This document shows, piece by piece, positions 11,104 to 20,409 of a stretch of 64,000 bases of DNA. Positions within the stretch are counted from its first letter, which is position 1. Every line of letters begins with the position of its first letter. A program made the translations under genes and the position numbers. Origin of the DNA: Hermatobates lingyangjiaoensis (Eukaryota; Arthropoda; Insecta; Hemiptera; Hermatobatidae). The stretch is taken from assembly GCA_026182355.1 (NCBI GenBank), contig JAPFBL010000361.1, positions 62,001 to 126,000 on the forward strand. The letters run 5' to 3'. Under the pieces are notes generated by a model. It worked only from the letters and a program-made list of their open reading frames with translations, was not told the origin of the DNA and ran no database searches.

Positions 11104-12344
11104 ATGTCGATTATATTAATGAAAAAATGTCGCCAGAATGTTTTCAGCATTTGATTTATTGACTGATGGTCAAGGTTGAGATAGGAATACTTTAGCTGAT
11201 AAACCTGTGAAAGCAGATGTCAGCCAGCGAGGTGTTCTGGATGTGACGAAAGCAGATTTTAAAGAGAGAATGTTTTCTGGGATGGAGATCATGATAAGTC
11301 AAGGATAAGAATGTTCAGATGAGAGGAAAGGATTTAGTTTTTTAAATGACTGCTAATGGAATATTGCCAGTTTGAAGGACTATGGAAATTTAAATCTTGA
11401 ATAGATGATGGTGTTTCTATTCACTTAAAAAATAATTAACAACATATTTATGATAGATCAAAATTGTAGAATTGAAAGATCTTCTCAATTAATAGTTAAT
11501 TGAAAATTTGATCAAAACTTCTTACTGCTTTAGAATACCCTTCACAAGAAGGCAATTTAATTAAACCTTCTTTTAATTTAGAAACTTTCCAAAAGCTATT
11601 TGGTAAGTCCTTGAACTATTTTCATTACAATGAAAGTAATTTCTTAGCAGATATATTGACACTATGAACACCATGTTACTATGTTTATAACTAATACAAT
11701 CAAGATTTCTGTTTCTGTTGAAAGCTTCTTTTAAATTAGTCATGTATTATTGAATTTCAAAATAAACCAGAAATATTTAAATTTTATAAACTCAACAGTA
11801 TAATAAGTAAAATGATTACATATGTTCATGTATATTTTTTTCATCGATATATAAATTACTTGTTGACAGTTAATGAGTTCAAAATGAACACTGTAAACAA
11901 AATAATTAACTACAAAAAATCAAAATTTAGAATAAATTTAAATAAATACAATACAAATTGATAGAATTCTACTATTAAATATGAATCAAAAACATTAATT
12001 ACGTCAAGATAAAATAAATATATATAATACTTGCTATATTACATTAAACTAACTTATTAAATTATTTGAAATAAAAACATTTAATTAGGTTAGGAATGAA
12101 TAATAGGATTGCAATGTATAAGTTCTCTAATTGCTGTATATTACATATAAACAAATTATTTAAATATATTCCTATAAAAAAGAACTTTAAATAAGTTTAA
12201 AATGTGTCAATGGTCAAGTTAAATATTTGCAAAGTCAATAAGTTCAGTGTCAGATAACCGTATACTTGGTGGTCTATTTACTCAGCTAGAAAGTTTTAAC
12301 TGATGATGAACACATATAGTTTAAACCAAATAAAAAGATTACCT
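11104..12344. other. AT-rich non-coding sequence
   Basis: No gene or clear repeat. A weak CTGATGA-stem-AAAC resemblance at 12301-12335 is not accepted as a ribozyme motif. Confidence 0.5.
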
Positions 12345-13170
12345 TTTTGTTGAAGCTTTCTAATATACATACTTACGTGTTCATCTGTCAGGATATAAAT
12401 ATACTTACATATAATGTGATTGTACAACAGATATGTTTTGAACGTATGACAAACTGTTACAGAGTAACTATTGAACTCTGTACAGTCACTAACTACCTTT
12501 CTGCTTTGAAGACTTACATATAATACTCTTGACTAATAGGACACATAAGTGTTACATATAATGTATTGATACAACATGATTGTTTTGTGACTAGTAGGAC
12601 AAATGACAGTAATATTCAAGGCTCCGATATCATACTAAGTGCTACCTTTTTCTTTTAGAGACTTACTATAATACTCTTATACATAGGCATAGCTACATAT
12701 AATGTATTGTACAACATGATATGTTTTTGACTACGTAGGACAAACTGGACGAGGTCAATATTCAAGGCTCCGATATCATCACTAAGTGCTACCTTTCTTC
12801 TTTTAGCAGACTTACATATAATGACTCTTGACCTACATAGGACACATAAGGCTTACATATAATGTATTGTACAACATGATATGTTTTTGACTACGTAGGA
12901 CAAACTGGACGAGGTCAATATTCAAGGCTCCGATATCATCACTAAGTGCTACCTTTCTTCTTTTAGCAGACTTACATATAATGACTCTTGACCTACATAG
13001 GACACATAAGGCTTACATATAATGTATTGTACAACATGATATGTTTTTGACTACGTAGGACAAACTGGACGAGGTCAATATTCAAGGCTCCGATATCATC
13101 ACTAAGTGCTACCTTTCTTCTTTTAGCAGACTTACATATAATGACTCTTGACCTACATAGGACACATAGA
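12345..13170. repeat. 160-bp tandem repeat, three near-identical units plus decayed ones
   Basis: The unit starts GGCTTACATATAATGTATTG and includes TCCGATATCATCACTAAGTG. It recurs with exact 160-bp spacing (12851, 13011), preceded by diverged copies back to about 12345. The last units are almost identical, which suggests recent local duplication. An 85-residue minus-strand frame over this region is repeat-derived. Confidence 0.9.
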
Positions 13171-13422
13171 GTAGGGCTAAAGGTCAAGATAGCACCGATA
13201 GAATCCTCTTGCGTCTTCTCCACCTTCCTCTTGTAGGTATCCTGTTTCACCCAACACCGGTGACCTATATCTTACATGTACATGTAAGATTCTTCGCTAT
13301 GAATGTTTTATAGTAAAAAGCCGGCTTTGAGTAATGGCTAATTATTAATATATTATTATTATTATTATACCTAAATGGAACATTATATATTATATAGCAA
13401 ATAAGTATAATATTATGTTTAC

Positions 13423-13454
13423 TTATAGTAAAGTTGAGTGTAGGCCACTGAAGT
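13423..13454. repeat. Solitary terminal inverted repeat end
   Basis: ACTTATAGTAAAGTTGAGTG followed by TAGGCCACTG is the full-length, reverse-oriented terminal repeat of the element type at 10723 and 34208. It shows that the terminus is about 30 bp long. Confidence 0.65.
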
Positions 13455-13520
13455 TTTTTTAATTTAATAATTGGCATCTTTTAGATTAGAATTAGAATAA
13501 CTAAATGAAAGGGAATTACT

Positions 13521-13960
13521 ATATTTGTGAAGGTGAGTGCGGTGTGGGGGGGGGGGGGGGGAGGTTGGCGGCTGTAGGGACGGTAGCCAGAGCAGAAGAC
13601 ACAACAAATCAACAACCGACACCTTCCCCCCCCCCCCCCCCACCACCTAGCCGCCAGATGTCAGCCTCCCTAGGCTCAAAACACACTTACGAGTCAATTA
13701 CAAAAACAATAGATCGTGCTGCAGCCGGCTTCCATGCCAACATGTGCCAATCATTACATGTGAAACCTACCAAAAACAAACCGCTAACGTCCAACATAAA
13801 CTCCTTTCCCCTGCACTCCGCCATAAACCTGCATGCATCTGCCCCTTTAAACATGCAAACATCAAATAACTATATATATATATATATATATACTTTTTCG
13901 ATGAAAATACGATCCGAAAAGTACAAATAAAGTCCAAGTACATTAATAACGCACACTTTA
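13521..13960. repeat. Low-complexity block with G and C homopolymers
   Basis: A G-run (13547-13561) and a C-run (13626-13641) flank a short GC-richer segment. A (TA)n tract follows at 13868-13891. The sequence GATGAAAATACGATCC at 13901-13916 matches, in reverse, the GGATCGTATTTT ends downstream of ribozyme families at 19076 and 56085, so it is probably a repeat terminus. The 141-residue open frame here is compositionally biased and not supported as a gene. Confidence 0.6.
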
Positions 13961-14101
13961 AAGTCAATTAAATCACATCTAAAATTCAAATCGCTCATGG
14001 ATAAATTAAAAACCCAACTTTTCAAAGTGTGTTTTTTTAATTTTTCTATTTTTCTTTGTCCACATTAAACTTTATATATATATATGAAAATGGGAAAACA
14101 A

Positions 14102-14143
14102 GACCAAGATCTTTCAACCGTAACAAGCGGTCTTTGTCAGTTG
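14102..14143 (-). ncRNA. Hammerhead-like motif, family B, decayed core
   Basis: On the minus strand, helix II GACCG/CGGTT, GAA and palindrome AGATCT are intact. The core reads CTGACAA (conserved G8 replaced by A) and helix I is lost, so this copy is predicted inactive. Confidence 0.45.
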
Positions 14144-14153
14144 GGTTTTAGAC

Positions 14154-14194
14154 TCTGATTTTAGATCTTAGTCTTGTTTTCCCATTTTCATATT
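14154..14194 (+). other. Family B motif with helix II deleted
   Basis: GACTCTGA is followed at once by TTTTAGATCTTAGTC. Helix I, the first core bases, the helix III palindrome and the other helix I strand remain, while the stem-loop and GAA are missing. Flanking sequence (TTGTTTTCCCATTTTCA) matches the intact copy at 14278. Confidence 0.55.
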
Positions 14195-14277
14195 GTGGTT
14201 TGATGATCATTGATTGTATTTCACGTGTTTATGTGAAATCTTTATATATATATATAAAACCCAACAGTTGAGTTTTT

Positions 14278-14320
14278 GACTCTGACGAAGACCGCTTGTT
14301 ACGGTTGAAAGATCTTAGTC
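14278..14320 (+). ncRNA. Hammerhead-ribozyme-like motif, family B, intact core
   Basis: Helix I is GACT (14278-14281) with AGTC (14317-14320), 4 bp. The core is CTGACGA (14282-14288), followed by an extra A (14289). Helix II is GACCG/CGGTT (14290-14294 with 14302-14306). GAAA spans 14307-14310, palindrome AGATCT 14310-14315, and T at 14316 is the predicted cleavage nucleotide. Every conserved hammerhead position is present apart from the one-base insertion before helix II. Confidence 0.62.
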
Positions 14321-14451
14321 TTGTTTTCCCATTTTCATATTGTGGTTTGATCACTGATTGTTATTTCACGTATTTATGTGAAATCTTTAGATATATATAT
14401 ATATACTTTAACAAATAGGAAAGAAACAGAGAATGTCACTACAGAAACTCA

Positions 14452-14485
14452 CTTCAATATTTCGACATCCGTCGTCATCAGGAAG
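14452..14485 (-). ncRNA. Hammerhead-ribozyme-like motif, family C, intact core
   Basis: Minus strand: helix I CTTC/GAAG (4 bp), CTGATGA, extra C, helix II GAC/GTC with loop GGAT, GAAA, palindrome ATAT, T as cleavage nucleotide. It lies just beyond a (TA)n tract. Confidence 0.58.
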
Positions 14486-14589
14486 AAGAGTACGAAGTAC
14501 TAACCTTGAGAAGCAAACCGCAACTGATATATATATATATACATAAATATTGATAAAAGTATCGACCGTGGAGAATGAAAACTAAAGTT

Positions 14590-14915
14590 TATCGGGACTC
14601 GGTCAGTTTTTCAGGTTCAAATTAAACTCTCATTGCCAACGTTTCGGTTTTTATTTAAAACCTATTTGATAGGCATAATATAAAATTTTGAAACAGAAAA
14701 ACTGAGTTCAGTGCCAGGTGTTCATTCAAACTAGACAGTTGTTATTAAAATCCACAGACTATATTTTTCTAGTAAAAAATCTTTAATGTAATATTTAGTT
14801 TTTCTGTTTCAAAATTTTATACTTCTGCCTATGAAAAAAGGTTTTCAATAGAAGCCGAAAGTTGGCAAAGAGAGTTTAATTTGAACCTAAAGAACTGACC
14901 TAGTCCTTTAATTAT
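14590..14915. mobile_element. Inverted-repeat element with decayed motifs (family K)
   Basis: Arms at about 14590-14710 and 14795-14915 are reverse complements. Each carries GCC...GAAACGTTGGC or a close variant (14646-14690 minus, 14826-14872 plus). Helix I GCC/GGC, helix II and palindrome ACGT are recognisable, but the CTGANGA core has become TATGAAA-like. Confidence 0.55.
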
Positions 14916-15027
14916 GTAGACATATATATTATATATACTAATTAAATGTAACGGTCCAGCGGACTTTTATATAAAAAATTTAAATAAATGAAACGAAGGT
15001 AGCACACAGATAGACAAGAATAACTCA

Positions 15028-15060
15028 CTTCTATATTTCGACGATCGTCGTCATCAGGAG
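15028..15060 (-). ncRNA. Hammerhead-ribozyme-like motif, family C
   Basis: Minus strand: CTGATGA, extra C, helix II GACGATCGTC, GAAA, palindrome ATAT, A. Helix I has only about 2 bp, weaker than the copy at 14452. Confidence 0.5.
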
Positions 15061-15119
15061 GCGAAGAGTCCCGCAGGAAGTCAGGGCTGGTTTCACCTCC
15101 TGATGATGCCTCTCTTATC

Positions 15120-15153
15120 TCTCCTGAAGACGGTTCAAACCAAAAATTAGAGA
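15120..15153 (+). ncRNA. Hammerhead-like motif, D-related
   Basis: Helix I TCTC/GAGA (4 bp), core CTGAAGA, extra C, helix II GGTT/AACC, then AAAAATTA where conserved G12 is replaced by A, with palindrome AATT and A. The core change predicts loss of activity. Confidence 0.42.
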
Positions 15154-15597
15154 CTGTATAAAATCAAATGATGGACTGATTGTTTAAATAATAACAGACA
15201 TATAGACGAGATCCGTATTTTTTCACCCATAATCTTTTAATGGAGATCTTCATCTCTAATGTTCCATTTCAGTTGTCATATTGGCTAGTAGCAATGAAGT
15301 AGATTCAATTACTATAATCCTATAATTACTATAATAGCATCTTTGATAGTGCAATCGGAAGGTTATTTACCTTAGGGTAATATCCCAGCTCCTTTCAGAA
15401 AACTGGGATTTCAAAACGTTAAGGTAGAATATATCGACTTCGGTTATTTTTTTAGTGTCGTATTTATTATTTATTTATTTATTTTATTGAGGCTGATTAT
15501 AGTGCTGCGTCCTAAGAACTATTGTACTTTCCCCCCTTCTTTACTATAGTACTCCAGTTAGCTTCAACCTCAATACCTTCAACTAGTATTTTTACTG

Positions 15598-15895
15598 AAT
15601 AAACTAGTAAAATTTATTCAGACATGAAGCTCAGCACTTTTGCTGGGTCCAAAGGTAAAAGCTCTTCTGTAGTCCCGATGCACCTGCCTCTGTGTAGCAT
15701 AGTGGCTTGACAATCAGCCAGCAGGTGCAACGATGTTTCTTCCTCTACCTTGTAGAATCTGCACAAACCATCATTGATAATGCCCATTCTTCGCAAATGC
15801 CATTAAGTTTGCAGTGACACGTTAAAATCCTTAGATTATTCCTGCCCCTTTCCATACAATACAAGATTTGCCTATTCTCAAACTTATTGAGAAGT
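15598..15895 (-). pseudogene. LINE 3' coding remnant (RNase H C-terminal region)
   Basis: The minus strand encodes the family-typical stretch CRF-x3-EEETSLHLLADC, followed by EELLPLDPAKVL and a stop. Upstream in another frame is LTCHCKLN, resembling the TGHC-LN segment of arthropod LINE RNase H domains. Frame breaks separate the parts and most of the element is absent. The downstream sequence AAACTAGTAAAATTTATTCA recurs at 17578-17597, presumably another 3' end of the same element. Confidence 0.7.
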
Positions 15896-16737
15896 ATCTT
15901 TGATTTTTTGTGTCCTTAAAGAGAATCCTAGTATTGCTTACTATTTTTCCTTTGGTATTGTAGCTCAGCCTTGCCGAATGCATGATGCATCTTCTCCTGT
16001 TGACTATGGTTGTCGAAATATTGGAGTTTTCGTTGGTGATTTTCTCTCATCTTTTGAACTGAAATCATTATCATTATATTCTTTAGATTTTACATCTTCT
16101 TTTTGACTATTGCCAGGTTCATTAGATTCACTTTTTCATATTGAAAAGAAAACTAAACTAAAAGCATGTTTAGCACCATCAAACGGGTCTTACTGATACG
16201 CCGCAGAATTCATTATTCCAAACTCGCTAGACAATGGGTCTAGTGCCAGAAACACCTGTATTTTCAAATCTTTTACTTCTTACTGCAACTCTAATTAATC
16301 CTTTCTCTCAATAACATTTTCTGAAGTTTTTTTTTTTAAAAAAAACTCTTGATCCTTCAGATTCTAAATCATCTTTCCAATTGTAGCTGTTACCAGTTCA
16401 AGTCTTGGCATTGAAACCTTCTTTACTGGTTTAAACTTATAAATAACATAAGTACTTATCACATCGTTCATCCTAAAATAATCTAAATGCTCCTAGTATT
16501 AGTATTTCTATTAATAACTCCTTTTTACTGCCTATGAATAAAGTTTAAATAAAAACAGAAATGTAGGTATTTTTAGAGTTTAATCGAACCCGGAATACTG
16601 CCTGAGTCCCCTATTTATTTTATTACCATAGTTTTTTGATCTAACTCTGAATTATTTTTTTCATTGTTCATATATTATATATATATATATATATTGTAAA
16701 AGTTGGAAGCCAATCCTTCATTAAAACACTATATCTG
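15896..16737. other. AT-rich non-coding sequence
   Basis: No gene supported. Contains a (TA)n tract at about 16671-16695 next to the following element. Confidence 0.5.
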
Positions 16738-16845
16738 TTAAATGAACCCCTATTTGGCTTGTATCTTTTCTTGACACATTTCTCCAGTTCGGAATTCCGT
16801 TCCTCGTCTCTTCATTAAAACATAAAGCTTCATCACCAATTGGTA

Positions 16846-16884
16846 GTCGACATGTTTCGAATGTACCACATTCATCATCAGGTC
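16846..16884 (-). ncRNA. Hammerhead-ribozyme-like motif, family H
   Basis: Minus strand: CTGATGA, extra T, helix II GAATGT/ACATTC with loop GGT, GAAA, palindrome ACATGT, C. Helix I is GAC/GAC with one mismatch, whereas the partner copy has paired GTC/GAC. Confidence 0.55.
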
Positions 16885-16979
16885 AATAATGAGAATAATA
16901 GTAGGATTGTTGGTTGCAACCAACCTACCAAATTGTTGGTTGGTAGGTAACCAATAATCCTACTATTATTCTCATTATT

Positions 16980-17018
16980 GTCCTGATGATGAATGTGGTA
17001 CATTCGAAACATATCGAC
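16980..17018 (+). ncRNA. Hammerhead-ribozyme-like motif, family H
   Basis: Helix I GTC/GAC, core CTGATGA at 16983-16989, extra T, helix II GAATGT/ACATTC, GAAA, ACATAT (one mismatch in the palindrome), C at 17015. Confidence 0.55.
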
Positions 17019-17137
17019 TAGCAATATTGGTGATAAGCTTTGTAGTTTTAATGAAGAGACGAGGAAGGAATTCCGGAAACTGGAGAAATTGTGTAAGAAA
17101 CAGATACAAGGCAAATATGGGGCGTTATTTAACAATT

Positions 17138-18590
17138 TATATATATATATAGTATCATATATATATATACAAAATAATTTCGTAGTGATTTTTTGTGTTT
17201 CCTTTTCACTAAAATTTTCGTTAAGATATCTTGTTTCCGTTGTATGTTTTATTAAACAATATATATTAGAAATTAGTCAATCTTCCAGGTGTAAATCAAA
17301 CTTTGAAAACTTACGGTATGGTTTCAGTTTAAATTTTAGTGCAAACCATTTACACACAAAAAAAATAAAATGAATCTATACTAGTTTTTTAATTATACAT
17401 ATATCAAAAGTTTTAAAGTCGCAACAACAAAAATATAACAAATATTTTAAAAGCCGTAACTTTGTGTATATGATTGTTGATGATTGATTGTTTTGTCTTG
17501 TATTGTAGACATAAGGAATACCTAAAAATAAGCTTACATAAAGAGAATTTCAAAGTTGAAAATCTAAAGAAATAAAAACTAGTAAAATTTATTCAGACAT
17601 GAATGTACGATTTTTTGTGATTGTAATTAATTTTGTGAGTAATACATACAAGCCTTATACCTGCTATGGGCCTGTACGTATATACACGGGTTGTTCCACG
17701 ATATTATGTTTCAATTTGTTCATTCGATTTTAAATAATCTCTTTTTTTCGTCTAATTGGATTCAGATCGAATTTTTTCATATACCCGTAAACATCTACTA
17801 AGTCAGAGGTTAAGAAGAACATCAGAAAAAGCACTAAAATTATATATTCAATTAAACTCTATAAAACACAAATATTAACAAAAGAATTTAATTCTTTTTT
17901 TTTTCAATAAAAATGTTAAAGTTTCATCCTCTTAAATATAGAGTTAAAACAGAACGGACTTTATAATATTACTTGAAATTCCAATCTTTATGACTTCCAA
18001 TAACGTTTTGAAATTTAATTTCACAGGTCAACCAATTTTTGTTTGTTTTTTTTTTTCGTTCGTGGTTGGTTCATTCACAATAATTTTCATTTGTTGTGTA
18101 AAGAATCATTAAAATGATTATTTCCTTTCCGTCAGTTCCTTCTTTACTCAACCATAACTGGGATATAACGACCTTTAAAAATTTTGTAATAAAACATAAG
18201 AGGAACCGTGACAGCAGAACACTAGATTTAATAACAAGTTTGTTAAAAGGAGGAGTAAGAAGATTTAAAAAATAATTTGCTACTAAAAATTATTGTGAAA
18301 TAATTTTTTTCATTAGGTGAAATTGTTTAAACAATTACAGCATATTTTTTAATTAGTAAACTAAAATAGCCTACACTAACTTTAATATAATGGAACAGAC
18401 AGCTGTTTCATAGGTTCTTGGACACAAAAGACTAAATTAAATTAGCCTTTCCTGATATCTTTATAACTAGTGTAATGGTTGTAGTGCATTATAGAAACTC
18501 ATACAATTTTATATTTTATGTAACTTTATATATATATAAAATAAAATAAATTCAAAACGAAGGAAACACACAGAAAGACACAGACATAAC
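17138..18590. other. AT-rich non-coding sequence
   Basis: No gene recognised. Contains TA tracts near 17140-17170 and 18526-18538, and a LINE 3'-end-like word at 17578-17601. The 126-residue open frame at 16993-17373 is partly the family H element and is not a gene. Confidence 0.5.
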
Positions 18591-18594
18591 TCAC

Positions 18595-18621
18595 ATTGAT
18601 ATTTCGACCATCGTCGTCATC
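18595..18621 (-). other. Truncated family C motif
   Basis: Minus strand ATGATGACGACGATGGTC then GAAATATC. Conserved C3 is lost where the motif meets a (TA)n tract. Confidence 0.45.
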
Positions 18622-18687
18622 ATATATATATATATCAGCTCAAAAACGAAGAAAAGCAACACACAGAGAAAGAGACACGCTTACAAA

Positions 18688-18718
18688 CTCAAATTTTCGG
18701 ATGATCCGTCTTCAGGAG
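18688..18718 (-). ncRNA. Hammerhead-ribozyme-like motif, family D, intact core
   Basis: Minus strand: helix I CTC/GAG, CTGAAGA, extra C, helix II GGA/TCC with loop TCA, GAAA, palindrome AATT, T. Confidence 0.6.
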
Positions 18719-18790
18719 AAAATAGAAAGGGTTGCCGGGACGGTTTCCTGCCGTTGTGTTTCCGGCGTGCTTGGTCGCCCTTTCTATTTT

Positions 18791-18821
18791 CTCCTGAAGA
18801 CGGATCATCCGAAAATTTGAG
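18791..18821 (+). ncRNA. Hammerhead-ribozyme-like motif, family D, intact core
   Basis: Helix I CTC (18791-18793) with GAG (18819-18821), core CTGAAGA 18794-18800, extra C, helix II GGA/TCC, GAAA, palindrome AATT, T at 18818. Only 31 nt long, the most compact family here. Confidence 0.6.
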
Positions 18822-18939
18822 TTTGTAAGTGTGTCTCTTTCTCTGTGTGTTACTTTTCTTCGTTTTTGAGCTGATTTGCGTCCAGTTTGGATCGTTTTTT
18901 TCGAATTTTGAATGATATATATATACTCGTATATATATA

Positions 18940-19060
18940 CGAGTTCGAGACTAACAAAGAGCAACACACAAAGTAGGGAAACACACTTACAGACTCAAAT
19001 TTTGAGTCTGTAAGTGTGTTTCCCTACTTTATGTGTTGCTCTTTGTTAGTCTCGAACTCG
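18940..19060. repeat. 121-bp near-perfect palindrome
   Basis: Two ~60-bp arms with a one-base centre and one visible mismatch. The arms are the sequence found downstream of D motifs (GAGTCTGTAAGTGTG), joined head to head inside what would be helix III. It is preceded by a TA tract at 18915-18940. Confidence 0.9.
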
Positions 19061-19095
19061 TATTGTGTCCAGTTTGGATCGTATTTTGTTTTATC

Positions 19096-19126
19096 AGTGA
19101 ATATATATATATATATATATATATAT
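19096..19126. repeat. (TA)n microsatellite
   Basis: Uninterrupted alternating AT next to a family B motif. Confidence 0.95.
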
Positions 19127-19129
19127 CAA

Positions 19130-19172
19130 GACTAAGATCTTTCAACCGTAACAAGCGGTCTTCGTCAGAGTA
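19130..19172 (-). ncRNA. Hammerhead-ribozyme-like motif, family B, intact core
   Basis: Minus strand: helix I ACT/AGT, CTGACGA, extra A, helix II GACCG/CGGTT, GAAA, palindrome AGATCT, T. Confidence 0.58.
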
Positions 19173-19256
19173 AAAAACCCAAGTGTCAGCTGTTTGGGAA
19201 TTGGGTTTTTGAACGACTCATAGTCGTTGTCTGCCTGCGGAGCGACTCGTTTCTAT

Positions 19257-19290
19257 CTTCCTGATGACGAGTACATCGAAATATAGTAGT
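19257..19290 (+). ncRNA. Hammerhead-like motif, family C, weak helix II
   Basis: Core CTGATGA 19261-19267, extra C, GA-GTACA-TC in place of helix II, GAAA, palindrome ATAT, A. Helix II is reduced to about 2 bp. Confidence 0.4.
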
Positions 19291-19371
19291 GAGCTTCTGT
19301 TTCATTTCTGAGTGTTCTTTGTGTCAATATAGTTTATTTAGTTCGTGGAATCGTTTCATTTTAATTGGTTG

Positions 19372-19373
<2 letters not shown>

Positions 19374-19431
<58 letters not shown>
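19374..19431. repeat. (TA)n microsatellite
   Basis: Long alternating TA tract with one interruption. Another lies at about 19698-19719. Confidence 0.95.
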
Positions 19432-20397
19432 CCGATGATGACGAAAAAACGGTCGTTAGACAAATAACAATTAAAAACAGAAGTGACACATAAACAGAAA
19501 CACACTTGAAATTGACTCCTTGTCATAAAAGTGCGTAGTACCTCGCGTTCGAATCAACTCTCTCGTGAGTTAGACGCCTACGTCGAAATAAATTGAAGTG
19601 CAGTTCTTCTGTGGTTTCTGATTTTCCCAATGCTGTACGGTTATGTGAAATATGAAGTATTTTAGTGTCTTCTTGTTCTTATTCTATGAGTTAAAGTTAT
19701 ATATATATATATATATATAGAAGATATTCAAATATTTCTTATGTCGAATGAATACAAGATAATAATTATCATTTTAGCAATTTAAGTACTATAAAAACAT
19801 ATGAGAATGAGTAGTAAAAAAGATAATAACTTTTTAATACTTATAAATTTGTTCATGTTTCAGACTGTTGTCATATTTTATTAAGGTTCAGGATTAATTG
19901 ATTAATTAAATCATGTTTCATACTAATTCCTTTGTTAAAAACCTCAATTGTGCAATTCAACATTCACATATTGTATTCAATTTCAAATAAATCACTCCGA
20001 TATTCTTCAAGCTCACAGATTTGTATATTTTTTTAGATGTAAACCTGAAGAAGAACACTAAGTTTCAGTTAAACTTTTTTTTCCTCTGTGGAAAAGGAAT
20101 TTTTGAATTTCCCTAAAATGTGTAAATATCATAATTTAACAGATTGCAGAAGTAAAGAAAGAAATAAAGTTATTTAAAATTTAAGTGATCTACAAGAAAA
20201 GAGGAGATGGAATTATTTGTGAAAATGTATTAATTTGACAATTCGTTAATTTCGTTTCAATGATAATTCAGTTGTTTTCAGTACAAGGAATATACGATAA
20301 TCAGTAAGAGGAGACATGATACAATCATTTTCAATACTGTGGGAATAAATTGTTTTTCGTTATATAAATGGAAATTAGGATAAACGAAAGTACAATC
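19432..20397. other. AT-rich non-coding sequence
   Basis: No gene recognised. A decayed CTGAAGAAGAACACTAAG word at 20047-20064 resembles families F and G but lacks the remaining motif. Confidence 0.45.
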
Positions 20398-20409
20398 AGA
20401 TTTGGAGTA

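Larger units (their letters stand above)
16738..17137. mobile_element. Inverted-repeat element with two hammerhead-like motifs (family H)
   Basis: The two arms, joined at about 16900-16950, are reverse complements and carry divergently oriented motifs. The centre holds a smaller palindrome around TTGGTTGCAACCAA. The element sits between (TA)n tracts. Arms have diverged by scattered substitutions. Confidence 0.75.
18636..18873. mobile_element. Inverted-repeat element with two hammerhead-like motifs (family D)
   Basis: The near-perfect inverted repeat begins CAGCTCAAAAACG and ends with its complement. Two D motifs face opposite ways, around a central stretch with GACGGTTTCCTGCCG and GTGTTTCCGGCGTG. 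Solitary relatives lie at 46036-46190 and 54257-54400. The two open frames found here read the palindrome on each strand and are not genes. Confidence 0.75.

Noticed and set aside
12301..12335. Additional hammerhead-like motif (CTGATGA, short stem, AAAC)
   Set aside because: GAAA is lost, the palindrome is absent and helix I does not pair; probably chance.
12993..13250. 85-residue minus-strand open frame
   Set aside because: Most of it is the 160-bp tandem repeat.
13505..13930. 141-residue open frame
   Set aside because: Translation of G- and C-runs and a (TA)n tract; biased composition and no recognisable domain.
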